Part shown: piece by piece, positions 16,602 to 22,147 of the stretch
How the letters are laid out: every line of letters starts with the position of its first letter
How positions within the stretch are numbered: the stretch's first letter is position 1
Source: CAYNTC01 sp964432925
Lineage (GTDB): Bacteria > Planctomycetota > Phycisphaerae > Sedimentisphaerales > Anaerobacaceae
Direction: 5' to 3'
DNA: 22,147 bases
Assembly (NCBI GenBank): GCA_964432925.1
Contig: CAYSPM010000029.1
Coordinates: forward strand, 1 to 22,147
The notes under the pieces: generated by a model
Seen by the model: the letters and a program-made list of their open reading frames with translations, nothing else
The model's database searches: none
What the model was told of the DNA's origin: nothing
Made by a program: the position numbers and the translations under genes

Positions 16602-17384
16602 ATGAAAAGCCTAAAAACAATTTGTGCAGTTCTGGCCGTTACGTTTTGCTTCTCTGCAACAAGCTGGGCCGCGTACACCATTGATGGCGACCTGAGTGAC
16701 TGGGGAGTTACTCCATTTACTGACTGGGTCCCGGATAGTTTAACGGCTGATTACTGGGAAACCGACAACATAAATGAGTATTCGGCCAATGGCTACGAGG
16801 AAGACTATGACTTCGAAGCTTCGTACTTTGACGATGACCTCAATTACCTGTATTTCGCTGTCGTCACTTCATTCGAAATTCCATGGCGCACAACTTCACA
16901 GTTTGTCATCGGTGATTTGGGAATTGACCTAAATGACGACTTCAGTGTCACTACGCATGGTGTCGTCGATGGCCTGGAATATGCTGTCCGGGTGAGCTCA
17001 GCTAACATGGGTGATGTCGTGCAAGGTCCCACCTGGTCAGGCACCTTTTACTTGGACGGCTTCTGGTCTGGCGAGGGAATGCAGGGTTCGCCATTGCAAG
17101 CAGGTAATGGCACCGTGGTTGGCTCAGCAAGCATCGCTTACCAGGCTTACGATTTTGGCGGTGATGAAGACGAAACTTATATCCTCGAGATAGCGATCGA
17201 TCGCAGTTTGTTGCCTTCGCTTGTGATAGGAGACCTCGTGACCAGTCATATGACGAATTGGTGCGGAAACGATTCGATAAACCTAACTGGCGTTGTTGAT
17301 TACATTCCTGCACCGGGCGCCGTTCTGCTTGGCGGCATAGGCGTAGGCCTTGTCGGCTGGCTACGTAGAAGGAAAATGATGTAA
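16602..17384 (+). CDS. Secreted exosortase substrate, PAPGA-type tail, DLSDW-domain protein
   Basis: A 260-residue secreted protein. The frame opens at 16503, but ATG 16602 follows GGAAGGAAGGAG and begins a clean signal peptide (MKSLKTICAVLAV...SWA), so it is the real start. The body begins IDGDLSDWGVTPFTDW and contains acidic patches (YFDDD, GDLGIDLNDDFSV) and WCGNDSINL. It reads as a beta-sandwich domain of the kind starting 'DGDLSDW', similar to CBM9/DOMON-like modules, perhaps binding calcium or glycan. The last 26 residues are a sorting tail: PAPGAVLLGG, a hydrophobic helix through GLVGW, then LRRRK. The body is clearly paralogous to the protein at 21244-21993, which has a different tail. 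Its function beyond being an exported, exosortase-anchored protein is unknown. Confidence 0.85.
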   Translation: MKSLKTICAVLAVTFCFSATSWAAYTIDGDLSDWGVTPFTDWVPDSLTADYWETDNINEYSANGYEEDYDFEASYFDDDLNYLYFAVVTSFEIPWRTTSQFVIGDLGIDLNDDFSVTTHGVVDGLEYAVRVSSANMGDVVQGPTWSGTFYLDGFWSGEGMQGSPLQAGNGTVVGSASIAYQAYDFGGDEDETYILEIAIDRSLLPSLVIGDLVTSHMTNWCGNDSINLTGVVDYIPAPGAVLLGGIGVGLVGWLRRRKMM

Positions 17385-17394
17385 TAATTAGATG

Positions 17395-17426
17395 TTCAGG
17401 GCGGGGTAAAAAAGCCCTGCCCTGAA
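17395..17426. terminator. CAGGGC-type intergenic hairpin 1
   Basis: TTCAGGGC (17395-17402) and GCCCTGAA (17419-17426) are exact complements, starting 10 bp after the stop codon. No strong T-run follows. The same type of hairpin follows four other positions in this substrate cluster, so it may be a terminator, an mRNA-stabilising structure or a dispersed repeat. Confidence 0.55.
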
Positions 17427-17461
17427 CTCTTAGTTTATTAATCAACTGGGTGAGTGATGAA

Positions 17462-18463
17462 ATGAATTGCATCATGAGAAATTTGATTCGAAAACGTGAG
17501 TTGATTCTCACGGTTGCGATGGTGGCTATGTTAGTGTTGTCCGTAACAGATAGTGCTGTCGCATCTTCTAGTCTTCTTGATGCCCATAAGACGGGCGGCA
17601 ATCTATCCAATACCGCCAACTATGCGTGGTGGTACGGTTGCTCGCCGACGTCGGCTGGAATGATGATGGGTCACTATGATAGAAATGGCTACAATGGTTC
17701 GTTTTACCCAAACCTGGTTCCCGGTGGAACAGCCGAGGCCAGCACTTGGCCAGTACCGCCCGGCACTGCTCTGGTAGACCCCGTTATCGCCAGCCATGGT
17801 TATCAGGATGACTTCTATAACGCTGCCACCTATGGTTATGACACCGGCGGCTTCGCTAATTATGGAGTATCTGGTGACGATCTTCCGCAGCCGTGGCATG
17901 ATTTTGACTGTCTGGGTGATTTCATGGGCACAAGCCAGGATGCGTTGGGTAATACAAATGGCGAGACAACTTTTTATTACTACACTGATGGATCGCCCAT
18001 TAATGCTTACGAGATGCCAGGTCACGGCATAGCCGATCCTAGCGGCATGTATGGGATCGGTGAATACGTTACCTACGCCGGTTACTCCTATAATACTCTG
18101 TACAATCAGATACTTCCAGGTGTCGCCGACGACATTTGGCCTGCTGAGCCCGAGAACACATTAGGCTTTACCTACGATCAGTATCGTGCAGAGATTGATG
18201 CCGGCAGGCCGGTAATGATTCATGTTGAAGGCCACAGTATGTATGGCTATGGCTACGTGGACGGCACAACTACTATTAACGTCTACGACACCTGGGCATT
18301 AGGTGGTGGCTCATTTGTTTGGGGTACTTCATATGCTGGTCGTTTGCATTATGGCGTGACGGTCATGGAGATCACAGGTGGTATTCCCGCTCCTGGTGCT
18401 ATTCTGCTTGGCAGCATCGGTGTAGGCCTTGTCGGCTGGTTGCGAAGGAGAAAAACACTGTAA
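17462..18463 (+). CDS. Secreted C39-like papain-fold peptidase with PAPGA sorting tail
   Basis: A 333-residue secreted protein. After a signal peptide ending SAVASS, the segment YGCSPTSAGMMMGHYD places a cysteine (Cys60) at the start of a helix, as in C39-like papain-fold peptidases. GRPVMIHVEGHSMYGYGY supplies His258, and INVYDTW supplies Asp276, so a Cys-His-Asp triad appears complete and in the family order. The middle is Tyr/Gly/Asp-rich. The tail is PAPGAILLGS, hydrophobic to GLVGW, LRRRKTL. The protein probably cuts peptides or acts as an inactive papain-fold adhesin on the cell surface or in the EPS. The start is uncertain: GTG 17450, ATG 17462 and ATG 17474 are in frame. The last gives MRNLI, like the next gene, but has no ribosome-binding site. 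Confidence 0.8.
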   Translation: MNCIMRNLIRKRELILTVAMVAMLVLSVTDSAVASSSLLDAHKTGGNLSNTANYAWWYGCSPTSAGMMMGHYDRNGYNGSFYPNLVPGGTAEASTWPVPPGTALVDPVIASHGYQDDFYNAATYGYDTGGFANYGVSGDDLPQPWHDFDCLGDFMGTSQDALGNTNGETTFYYYTDGSPINAYEMPGHGIADPSGMYGIGEYVTYAGYSYNTLYNQILPGVADDIWPAEPENTLGFTYDQYRAEIDAGRPVMIHVEGHSMYGYGYVDGTTTINVYDTWALGGGSFVWGTSYAGRLHYGVTVMEITGGIPAPGAILLGSIGVGLVGWLRRRKTL

Positions 18464-18479
18464 GAAGTCAAGTATAAAT

Positions 18480-18505
18480 CAGGGCAGGGCAATGGCTCTG
18501 CCCTG
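18480..18505. terminator. CAGGGC-type intergenic hairpin 2
   Basis: CAGGGCAGGGC (18480-18490), an AATG loop and GCTCTGCCCTG (18495-18505) form an 11-bp stem with one G-T pair, 17 bp after the stop codon. It is the most regular member of the hairpin series. There is no long T-run. Confidence 0.55.
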
Positions 18506-18569
18506 GACCTATAATAGATTTGGACTCAAAATCCATTTTTGAATGAATAAGGAGAAAGGAGTCGAGTGA

Positions 18570-19244
18570 ATGAGAAACTTGATAACTATTTGTTTAGCTG
18601 CAGTTCTGGTTTGCGTTTTCAGTATGAGAGCGGCCGAAGCGAGTTCTACCCTCTGGGACAATGGCGACACCGACGGGTCCAACGGCTACAGCAATGCTGA
18701 TCCGAGCGCGTTCGGCATACGCCGGACTCTGCTTGATGACTTCGTCGTAACCGGCCCGCAATGGATCGTTACCGATTTCCATTCGTTTCAAACTTGGAGT
18801 ACCCTTCCACCGGGATCGGGTTATGACTATGTATTGAGCTTCCGGTACGACGCCGGCGGCGCCCCCGGCACCGTCTTTGCCACCGCAGATACTGTCTCAT
18901 ATAACGAGGTTGCCACCGGCCGTGTATGGTTCAGCCTGCTCGAATACGAGACTCATTACGTCTTTGACCCGATCGTTCTCAATCCCGGTACCTACTGGAT
19001 TGAGGCTAACGTCATTGGCCCGGAGAACAACTTCTTGATGATAAGGTTAGACGTTACCGGTAGCCCATGCTGGACAAACTATGAAGACTACGGAGGTCTC
19101 CAGTCCGGATTTGACATATTCGGTGAAGACGCTGACCTGGCGTTTTCGCTCACCGGTAGCGTTATACCTGCTCCGGGTGCTATTCTGCTTGGCAGCATAG
19201 GCGTAGGCCTTGTCGGCTGGCTACGAAGACGAAGAACACTATAA
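18570..19244 (+). CDS. Secreted exosortase substrate, PAPGA-type tail, unknown beta-rich protein
   Basis: A 224-residue secreted protein. ATG 18570 follows AAAGGAG and starts the signal peptide MRNLITICLAAVLVCVFSM...AEA. The mature body (STLWDNGDTDGSNGYSNAD..., LLDDFVVTGPQWIVTDFHSF, GAPGTVF, LNPGTYWIEANVIG) has the short alternating hydrophobic strands and LNPGTYW turn typical of secreted beta-sandwich domains often found with PEP-CTERM tails. I do not recognise a catalytic motif. The tail reads PAPGAILLGS, hydrophobic to GLVGW, LRRRRTL. Its last 33 nt before the final codons are identical to the tail of the gene at 19502. The region just downstream is rearranged (palindrome and orphan tail). 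The role inferred is a surface or matrix protein anchored by the exosortase. Confidence 0.82.
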   Translation: MRNLITICLAAVLVCVFSMRAAEASSTLWDNGDTDGSNGYSNADPSAFGIRRTLLDDFVVTGPQWIVTDFHSFQTWSTLPPGSGYDYVLSFRYDAGGAPGTVFATADTVSYNEVATGRVWFSLLEYETHYVFDPIVLNPGTYWIEANVIGPENNFLMIRLDVTGSPCWTNYEDYGGLQSGFDIFGEDADLAFSLTGSVIPAPGAILLGSIGVGLVGWLRRRRTL

Positions 19245-19246
19245 TT

Positions 19247-19295
19247 CGTCGTGCGTGATGCGTCGTGCGTAGTGCGTGATTATACGCATAACGCA
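19247..19295. repeat. Direct and inverted repeats of the CGTCGTGCGT/TGCGT type
   Basis: CGTCGTGCGT occurs at 19247-19256 and again at 19261-19270. TGCGTAGTGCGT (19266-19277) faces ACGCATAACGCA (19284-19295) as an inverted repeat matching in 10 of 12 positions around GATTAT. The block begins 3 bp after the stop codon of the preceding gene. It resembles small dispersed palindromic repeats and has no coding capacity. Confidence 0.6.
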
Positions 19296-19305
19296 ATACG
19301 AAGAC

Positions 19306-19338
19306 GTCGGCTGGCTGAGAAGGAGGCGTGCACTTTGA
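19306..19338 (+). pseudogene. Orphan sorting-tail remnant (VGWLRRRRAL)
   Basis: GTC GGC TGG CTG AGA AGG AGG CGT GCA CTT TGA encodes VGWLRRRRAL and a stop, matching the end of the PAPGA-type tails nearby and using the same GTCGGCTGG codons. Upstream in frame there is only the palindromic repeat and a TAG at 19270-19272, so no gene body remains. A weakened CAGGGC-like hairpin follows, as after the intact genes. Confidence 0.7.
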
Positions 19339-19358
19339 TAGTGACAAAGTATAAAAAT

Positions 19359-19390
19359 AGGGGCAGGTAAAAATATAAACCTGAATCCCT
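19359..19390. terminator. Degenerate intergenic hairpin 3
   Basis: AGGGG-CAGG (19359-19367) can pair with CCTG-AA-TCCCT (19380-19390) with a two-base bulge and one G-T pair, around a 12-nt A/T loop. It occupies the place after the orphan tail that intact copies occupy after complete genes. Confidence 0.4.
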
Positions 19391-19501
19391 AAACAAATAG
19401 GATGACAGATTAGAAAACGTTATTGGAAAACGGAAAATTAATAAGAATGGATGAAGATATCAGTATATCAGAAAAAAACAATTTTAGGAGGAGATTCAAA
19501 T

Positions 19502-20347
19502 ATGAAACGTTTATTAACAATTTGTGCAATAGCTGCACTGATTCTCGCTGCAGGTCCGGCACAGGCGAGGTATTTGACCTTCGAATTCAATCCAAATGAC
19601 CTGTTGGACCTCTATGGGTCTGACTTTGAGACAGGATTGAATGCAACGCAAGATAATCCTCGGCGTGTGCACGAGACATGGGCTACCAACTGGTATCAAA
19701 CTTTTTCAGATCATTTGGACCCTGCCACAACGCAACCGGGAAGCGGCAACACCTACTCAAACTGGCGGACCGGCCTTGGAGAGAACGAAGGCTTAAACTC
19801 TTTCTCAACATGGCTTCATGGAGACCCTGGTGCGAGAAGCTGGGGCGAAAATCTCCTCGCGGATCCAAGTAAGGCGATGTATGCCACTGCTCCGGCAGGC
19901 TGGAATGTGGCGATAGTCGATAATCCGTGGGATACGGGATTTGGAGCTGGATATATTGCGGTTTATTGGACAGAGGATCCGAGCTTATATTTACGTCCTG
20001 GCTCAACGATTGGAACATTCAGTTTCACAGCAGATCTATATGTTGATACTAATGAAGACAACAACCTCGTAGGCGATCCAGATGCAGAATGGGGAGTCCC
20101 CTACAGGATTTGGTTCGCGGATACCGTGACGAATCAGGGCGATGACAGTATACGTGCTCTTGTATTTGATGACCAAGGTTGGGGTACGCTGTCTCCAAAC
20201 TATGGGACATTTGCGAGTGCAACCGCAGGGGATAGTGCCCTTGAAGCGGTTCTTACTCTTACAGCAATCCCCGCGCCGGGCGCCATTTTATTGGGCAGTA
20301 TTGGCATTGGCCTTGTCGGCTGGCTACGAAGACGAAGAACATTGTAA
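19502..20347 (+). CDS. Secreted exosortase substrate, PAPGA-type tail, unknown
   Basis: A 281-residue secreted protein. The frame opens at 19451, but ATG 19502 has TAGGAGGAG upstream and starts the signal peptide MKRLLTICAIAALILAAGPAQA. The mature part (YLTFEFNPNDLLDLYGSDFE..., WATNWYQTFSDHLDP, GWNVAIVDNPWDTGFGAGYIAVYWTED, GTFSFTADLYVD) is Trp/Tyr/Asp-rich with beta character. No enzyme motif is recognised. The segment with TIGTFSFTADL before the tail recalls the repetitive beta-sandwich proteins common among PEP-CTERM substrates. The tail is PAPGAILLGS, hydrophobic to GLVGW, LRRRRTL. The first codons share ACAATTTGTGCA with the gene at 16602. It is expected to be exported by Sec, cleaved by the exosortase and left on the surface or in the matrix. 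Confidence 0.82.
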   Translation: MKRLLTICAIAALILAAGPAQARYLTFEFNPNDLLDLYGSDFETGLNATQDNPRRVHETWATNWYQTFSDHLDPATTQPGSGNTYSNWRTGLGENEGLNSFSTWLHGDPGARSWGENLLADPSKAMYATAPAGWNVAIVDNPWDTGFGAGYIAVYWTEDPSLYLRPGSTIGTFSFTADLYVDTNEDNNLVGDPDAEWGVPYRIWFADTVTNQGDDSIRALVFDDQGWGTLSPNYGTFASATAGDSALEAVLTLTAIPAPGAILLGSIGIGLVGWLRRRRTL

Positions 20348-20362
20348 AAGATATTAATCAAA

Positions 20363-20398
20363 CAGGGCAGGGCGAAAATCGTCCTGCCCTGAATTTTT
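20363..20398 (+). terminator. CAGGGC-type intergenic hairpin 4 with T-run
   Basis: CAGGGCAGGGCG (20363-20374), an AAAAT loop and CGTCCTGCCCTG (20380-20391) make a 12-bp stem with one G-T pair, followed by AATTTTTAA. It lies 15 bp after the stop codon. This member of the series has the best claim to be an intrinsic terminator. Confidence 0.7.
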
Positions 20399-20437
20399 AA
20401 TATAGTGACTGCAACTTAGTTATTAAAGGGTGATCAA

Positions 20438-21130
20438 ATGATGAAAAAGTTCATAGCAGTATGTTTAGTAGCAATGCTTGGCTGGCTAACGGCTGCTGCG
20501 GTTGCCCAGCCAGCGCCAACTAAGTGGACCCAAACCCCGGACATGGAAACCGGGATAGACTACAATTCCATGGTAGGATTATACCTCTGCGCCGATGATT
20601 ACGTCTGTGAGAATCCTCTGCCGGTCGGCAACGTTCGCTGGTGGGGCTCCTACTGGGCAGGACAAGATCCCCAGCCCATCGATGGCTTTACTATCAGGTT
20701 CTTCACTGATATCGTTTTGGACTACAGTCAGCCGGACCAGATGATTTACGAGGTCTACATTCCGGGAAACTGCAACGAGACTTACTACGGCTACTCACCC
20801 TATGATGGCACCAACGTCTACGAGTACAATACGAGTATCCCTACTTTCACGCAAACGTTTGGTGAGATTTACTGGCTAAGCATCGAGGTAGATCAAGGCT
20901 GGGATCCAGGTTCCTACTGGGGATGGCACAACTCTCGTGACCATTGGAATGATAACGCTGTTCAGGCATCACAGCCGGCTCCTTGGTCTTGGAGTATGCT
21001 AACACATCCCGCTTTTCCAAACGAGGATCTGGCGTTCGAGCTGGGCGTTGTTCCGGCTCCCGGCGCTGTGTTACTCGGCAGCATTGGTGTAGGCCTTGTC
21101 GGCTGGTTACGGAGGCATAAGAAACTTTAG
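20438..21130 (+). CDS. Secreted exosortase substrate, PAPGA-type tail, KWTQTPD-domain protein
   Basis: A 230-residue secreted protein starting at ATG 20438 with AAAGGGTG upstream and a signal peptide (MMKKFIAVCLVAMLGWLTAAAVA). The mature domain starts PTKWTQTPDMETGIDYNSM, followed by CADDYVCENPLPVGNVRWWGSY and TIRFFTD. The pattern 'KW-Q-PD ... ADD(W/Y)-C ... WGSY' is one I associate with a domain of unknown function common in planctomycete secreted proteins (possibly DUF7901), but I cannot verify that. It is probably a jelly-roll-like beta sandwich, perhaps glycan-binding. Two cysteines flank the ADDY motif and may pair. The tail is PAPGAVLLGS, hydrophobic to GLVGW, LRRHKKL, slightly diverged in the basic end. 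The hairpin at 21171 follows. Confidence 0.83.
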   Translation: MMKKFIAVCLVAMLGWLTAAAVAQPAPTKWTQTPDMETGIDYNSMVGLYLCADDYVCENPLPVGNVRWWGSYWAGQDPQPIDGFTIRFFTDIVLDYSQPDQMIYEVYIPGNCNETYYGYSPYDGTNVYEYNTSIPTFTQTFGEIYWLSIEVDQGWDPGSYWGWHNSRDHWNDNAVQASQPAPWSWSMLTHPAFPNEDLAFELGVVPAPGAVLLGSIGVGLVGWLRRHKKL

Positions 21131-21170
21131 AACTTTTGTAAGTAAAGAACATGTTTAGGAATCAAAGAAA

Positions 21171-21201
21171 GGGCAGGGTCGCTGTATCCTGCCATTTGTT
21201 T
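21171..21201 (+). terminator. CAGGGC-type intergenic hairpin 5
   Basis: GGCAGG (21172-21177) pairs with CCTGCC (21188-21193), 41 bp after the stop codon, and ATTTGTTTTT follows. It is shorter than hairpins 2 and 4, but position and core sequence put it in the same series. Confidence 0.5.
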
Positions 21202-21243
21202 TTGGCTGTGTTTTAATGTACTGCCTTTTATAGGAGGGACTTA

Positions 21244-21993
21244 ATGGGTAAATTACCCGCGTTTTTCTCAGCAGTTAGCCTTACTCTAATACTTTGTGCG
21301 AGCGCATGTGCAGGTTACGTGGTTGATGCAGACTTATCTGATTGGTCTGTTACGCCCTTTGTCGACTGGCAGCCACAAGGTAACGCCGATTACATTGTAG
21401 CTGATGGAGTAAATCTCTACGACTGCATAGATTATCGTGAAGAGTACGACTATGAGGCAATGTATTTCGATGATGACGCCGAGAATTTTTATTTTGCTGT
21501 TGTCGGATCGTACGCTCTGGGAGAGGATACGAAAGGCGGCGATCTCGGAATCGACCTTAACGGTGACTTCTCAGTTAGTATTCACGGTTCTGTTACGGGC
21601 CTCGAGTATGCAGTCAAAATAAGTTCGGATGTTGTAGGGACTGTCTTAGCTGATCCAACCTGGTCACGGACATGGCCTCATGAATGGCCGGATGGTTGGC
21701 AGGGCGCACCCTATGACGCTAGCGATGGAACCATCCTCGGAATGGCAACAGTTGCAGTTGAGTACTATCCCTTGATGGAAAATGGCACTTATATTTTAGA
21801 AGTAGCCATACCTCGAGATCTTTTTCCCATCCAATATGGATGCGGAGATGTGATTAGTTGTCATATTAGTCATTGGTGTGGCAACGACTCGATTAACCTC
21901 ATCGGCATAATCAATATCCCCGAGCCAGCTACGTTGCTACTTTTTGGTGCAGGTGGTATCTTTGTAAATCGGATAAGACGGAGACAGACTTAG
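21244..21993 (+). CDS. Secreted PEP-CTERM protein, paralog of the 16602 gene
   Basis: A 249-residue secreted protein. ATG 21244 follows AGGAGGG and begins the signal peptide GKLPAFFSAVSLTLILCASACA. The body matches the product of 16602-17384 block by block: DLSDW-VTPF-DW, E-DY-EA-YFDDD, YFAVV-S, GDLGIDLN-DFSV--HG, GLEYAV--SS, PTWS, TYILE-AI-R and WCGNDSINL-G. The tail is different: IPEPATLLLFGAGG, a hydrophobic stretch and NRIRRRQT, a classical PEP-CTERM sorting signal. So two near-duplicate bodies carry two kinds of tail. Function is presumed to be the same beta-sandwich, possibly ligand-binding, surface protein. The two tails may be read by the same exosortase with different efficiency, or by different ones; sequence cannot decide. 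Confidence 0.87.
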   Translation: MGKLPAFFSAVSLTLILCASACAGYVVDADLSDWSVTPFVDWQPQGNADYIVADGVNLYDCIDYREEYDYEAMYFDDDAENFYFAVVGSYALGEDTKGGDLGIDLNGDFSVSIHGSVTGLEYAVKISSDVVGTVLADPTWSRTWPHEWPDGWQGAPYDASDGTILGMATVAVEYYPLMENGTYILEVAIPRDLFPIQYGCGDVISCHISHWCGNDSINLIGIINIPEPATLLLFGAGGIFVNRIRRRQT

Positions 21994-22049
21994 CTCAGCA
22001 CTAAAAGAAGCCACCAGAGAAACAAAAATGCTTTATCGCGAATATATTA

Positions 22050-22080
22050 ACCGGGCCTGAAAGACCGGCTTTTTTATTTT
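22050..22080 (+). terminator. Probable rho-independent terminator
   Basis: CCGG (22051-22054) and CCGG (22065-22068) pair around a loop that can add a further C-G pair after a mismatch; CTTTTTTATTTT follows directly. It lies about 57 bp after the last PEP-CTERM gene. The stem is short but the T-run is strong. Confidence 0.55.
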
Positions 22081-22088
22081 GTATATTT

Positions 22089-22144
22089 TACCCGCCTTCG
22101 CAGAAAGCCACGGGTTCTACCCGTGGATGAATGCGAGAAGGGTA
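22089..22144. repeat. Multi-level stem-loop, possible REP or IS200/IS605-type end
   Basis: CCACGGGT (22108-22115), loop TCT and ACCCGTGG (22119-22126) form a perfect 8-bp hairpin. Outside it, TCGCA (22098-22102) pairs with TGCGA (22132-22136) across a GAAAG/ATGAA internal loop, and TACCC (22089-22093) pairs with GGGTA (22140-22144). The AAGCC...GGATGAATGCG context recalls ends of IS200/IS605-type elements, but no transposase is in the window and the element may continue past it. Confidence 0.5.
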
Positions 22145-22147
22145 TCC

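Noticed and set aside
17002..17619. Minus-strand frame of 205 codons across two substrate genes
   Set aside because: It spans the end of one gene, a hairpin and the start of another, and its translation is rich in Arg/Ser/Gln with no recognisable motif. The + strand genes have signal peptides, tails and ribosome-binding sites.
18510..18515. Perfect TATAAT upstream of the gene at 18570
   Set aside because: No -35-like hexamer is found at 16-18 bp; that place is taken by the arms of hairpin 2. Not supported as a promoter on sequence alone.
17395..21201. CRISPR-like spaced repeats in the substrate region
   Set aside because: The recurring hairpins are about 1 kb apart, imperfect and located after genes; there are no short regular spacers and no cas genes.
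22089..22147. Start of an IS200/IS605 element
   Set aside because: The hairpin context is suggestive, but no tnpA or tnpB coding sequence is present and the window ends here, so I report only a structured repeat.
1..22147. tRNA, rRNA or riboswitch genes
   Set aside because: No cloverleaf with a GTTCRANYC arm, rRNA-like block or known riboswitch core could be seen by eye. Faint or unusual RNAs could be missed without a covariance search.

Overview
The window looks like an exopolysaccharide (EPS) and exosortase protein-sorting locus from a free-living Gram-negative-type bacterium. The closest fit I can suggest is the Planctomycetota, perhaps Phycisphaerae-like. That guess rests on moderate base composition, PEP-CTERM-type secreted proteins with PAPGA-style tails, a giant TPR protein and fused EPS enzymes. 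There is no rRNA or other taxonomic marker. Every credible gene is on the + strand.

Region 1 (1-4444) is a glycan assembly block: the end of a GT2 glycosyltransferase, an N-acetyl sugar amidotransferase, a GT-B glycosyltransferase and a WecG/TagA/CpsF glycosyltransferase. It is followed by about 560 bp without an intact gene. That gap holds two hairpins and a decayed hexapeptide acetyltransferase tail.

Region 2 (4445-15172) is the core. It contains an exosortase fused behind a degenerate nucleotidyltransferase and left-handed beta-helix domain, a Wzc-like chain-length regulator/tyrosine autokinase, and a polyprenyl sugar-phosphate transferase that also carries a degenerate nucleotidyltransferase/beta-helix front end. 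A 1389-residue TPR protein and a small LuxR-type regulator follow. A strong terminator closes the block.

Region 3 (15173-22147) carries the probable cargo. After a 12-bp perfect dyad and a near-consensus sigma70-type promoter comes a secreted protein with an internal sorting-like motif. Six secreted proteins follow. Five end in almost the same PAPGA...GLVGWLRRR tail, and the sixth ends in a classical PEP tail although its body is paralogous to the first. GC-rich hairpins built on CAGGGCAGGGC follow most of them, and one orphan tail remnant plus hairpin marks a lost or rearranged copy.

Inferred model: regions 1 and 2 build and export a glycan, and the exosortase cleaves the tails of the region 3 proteins and couples them to the envelope or EPS. 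The most unusual points are the paired pseudo-nucleotidyltransferase fusions, the adjacency of enzyme and clustered substrates, the tail-swapped paralogs, and substrate genes whose two ends are conserved at nucleotide level while their middles are unrelated.
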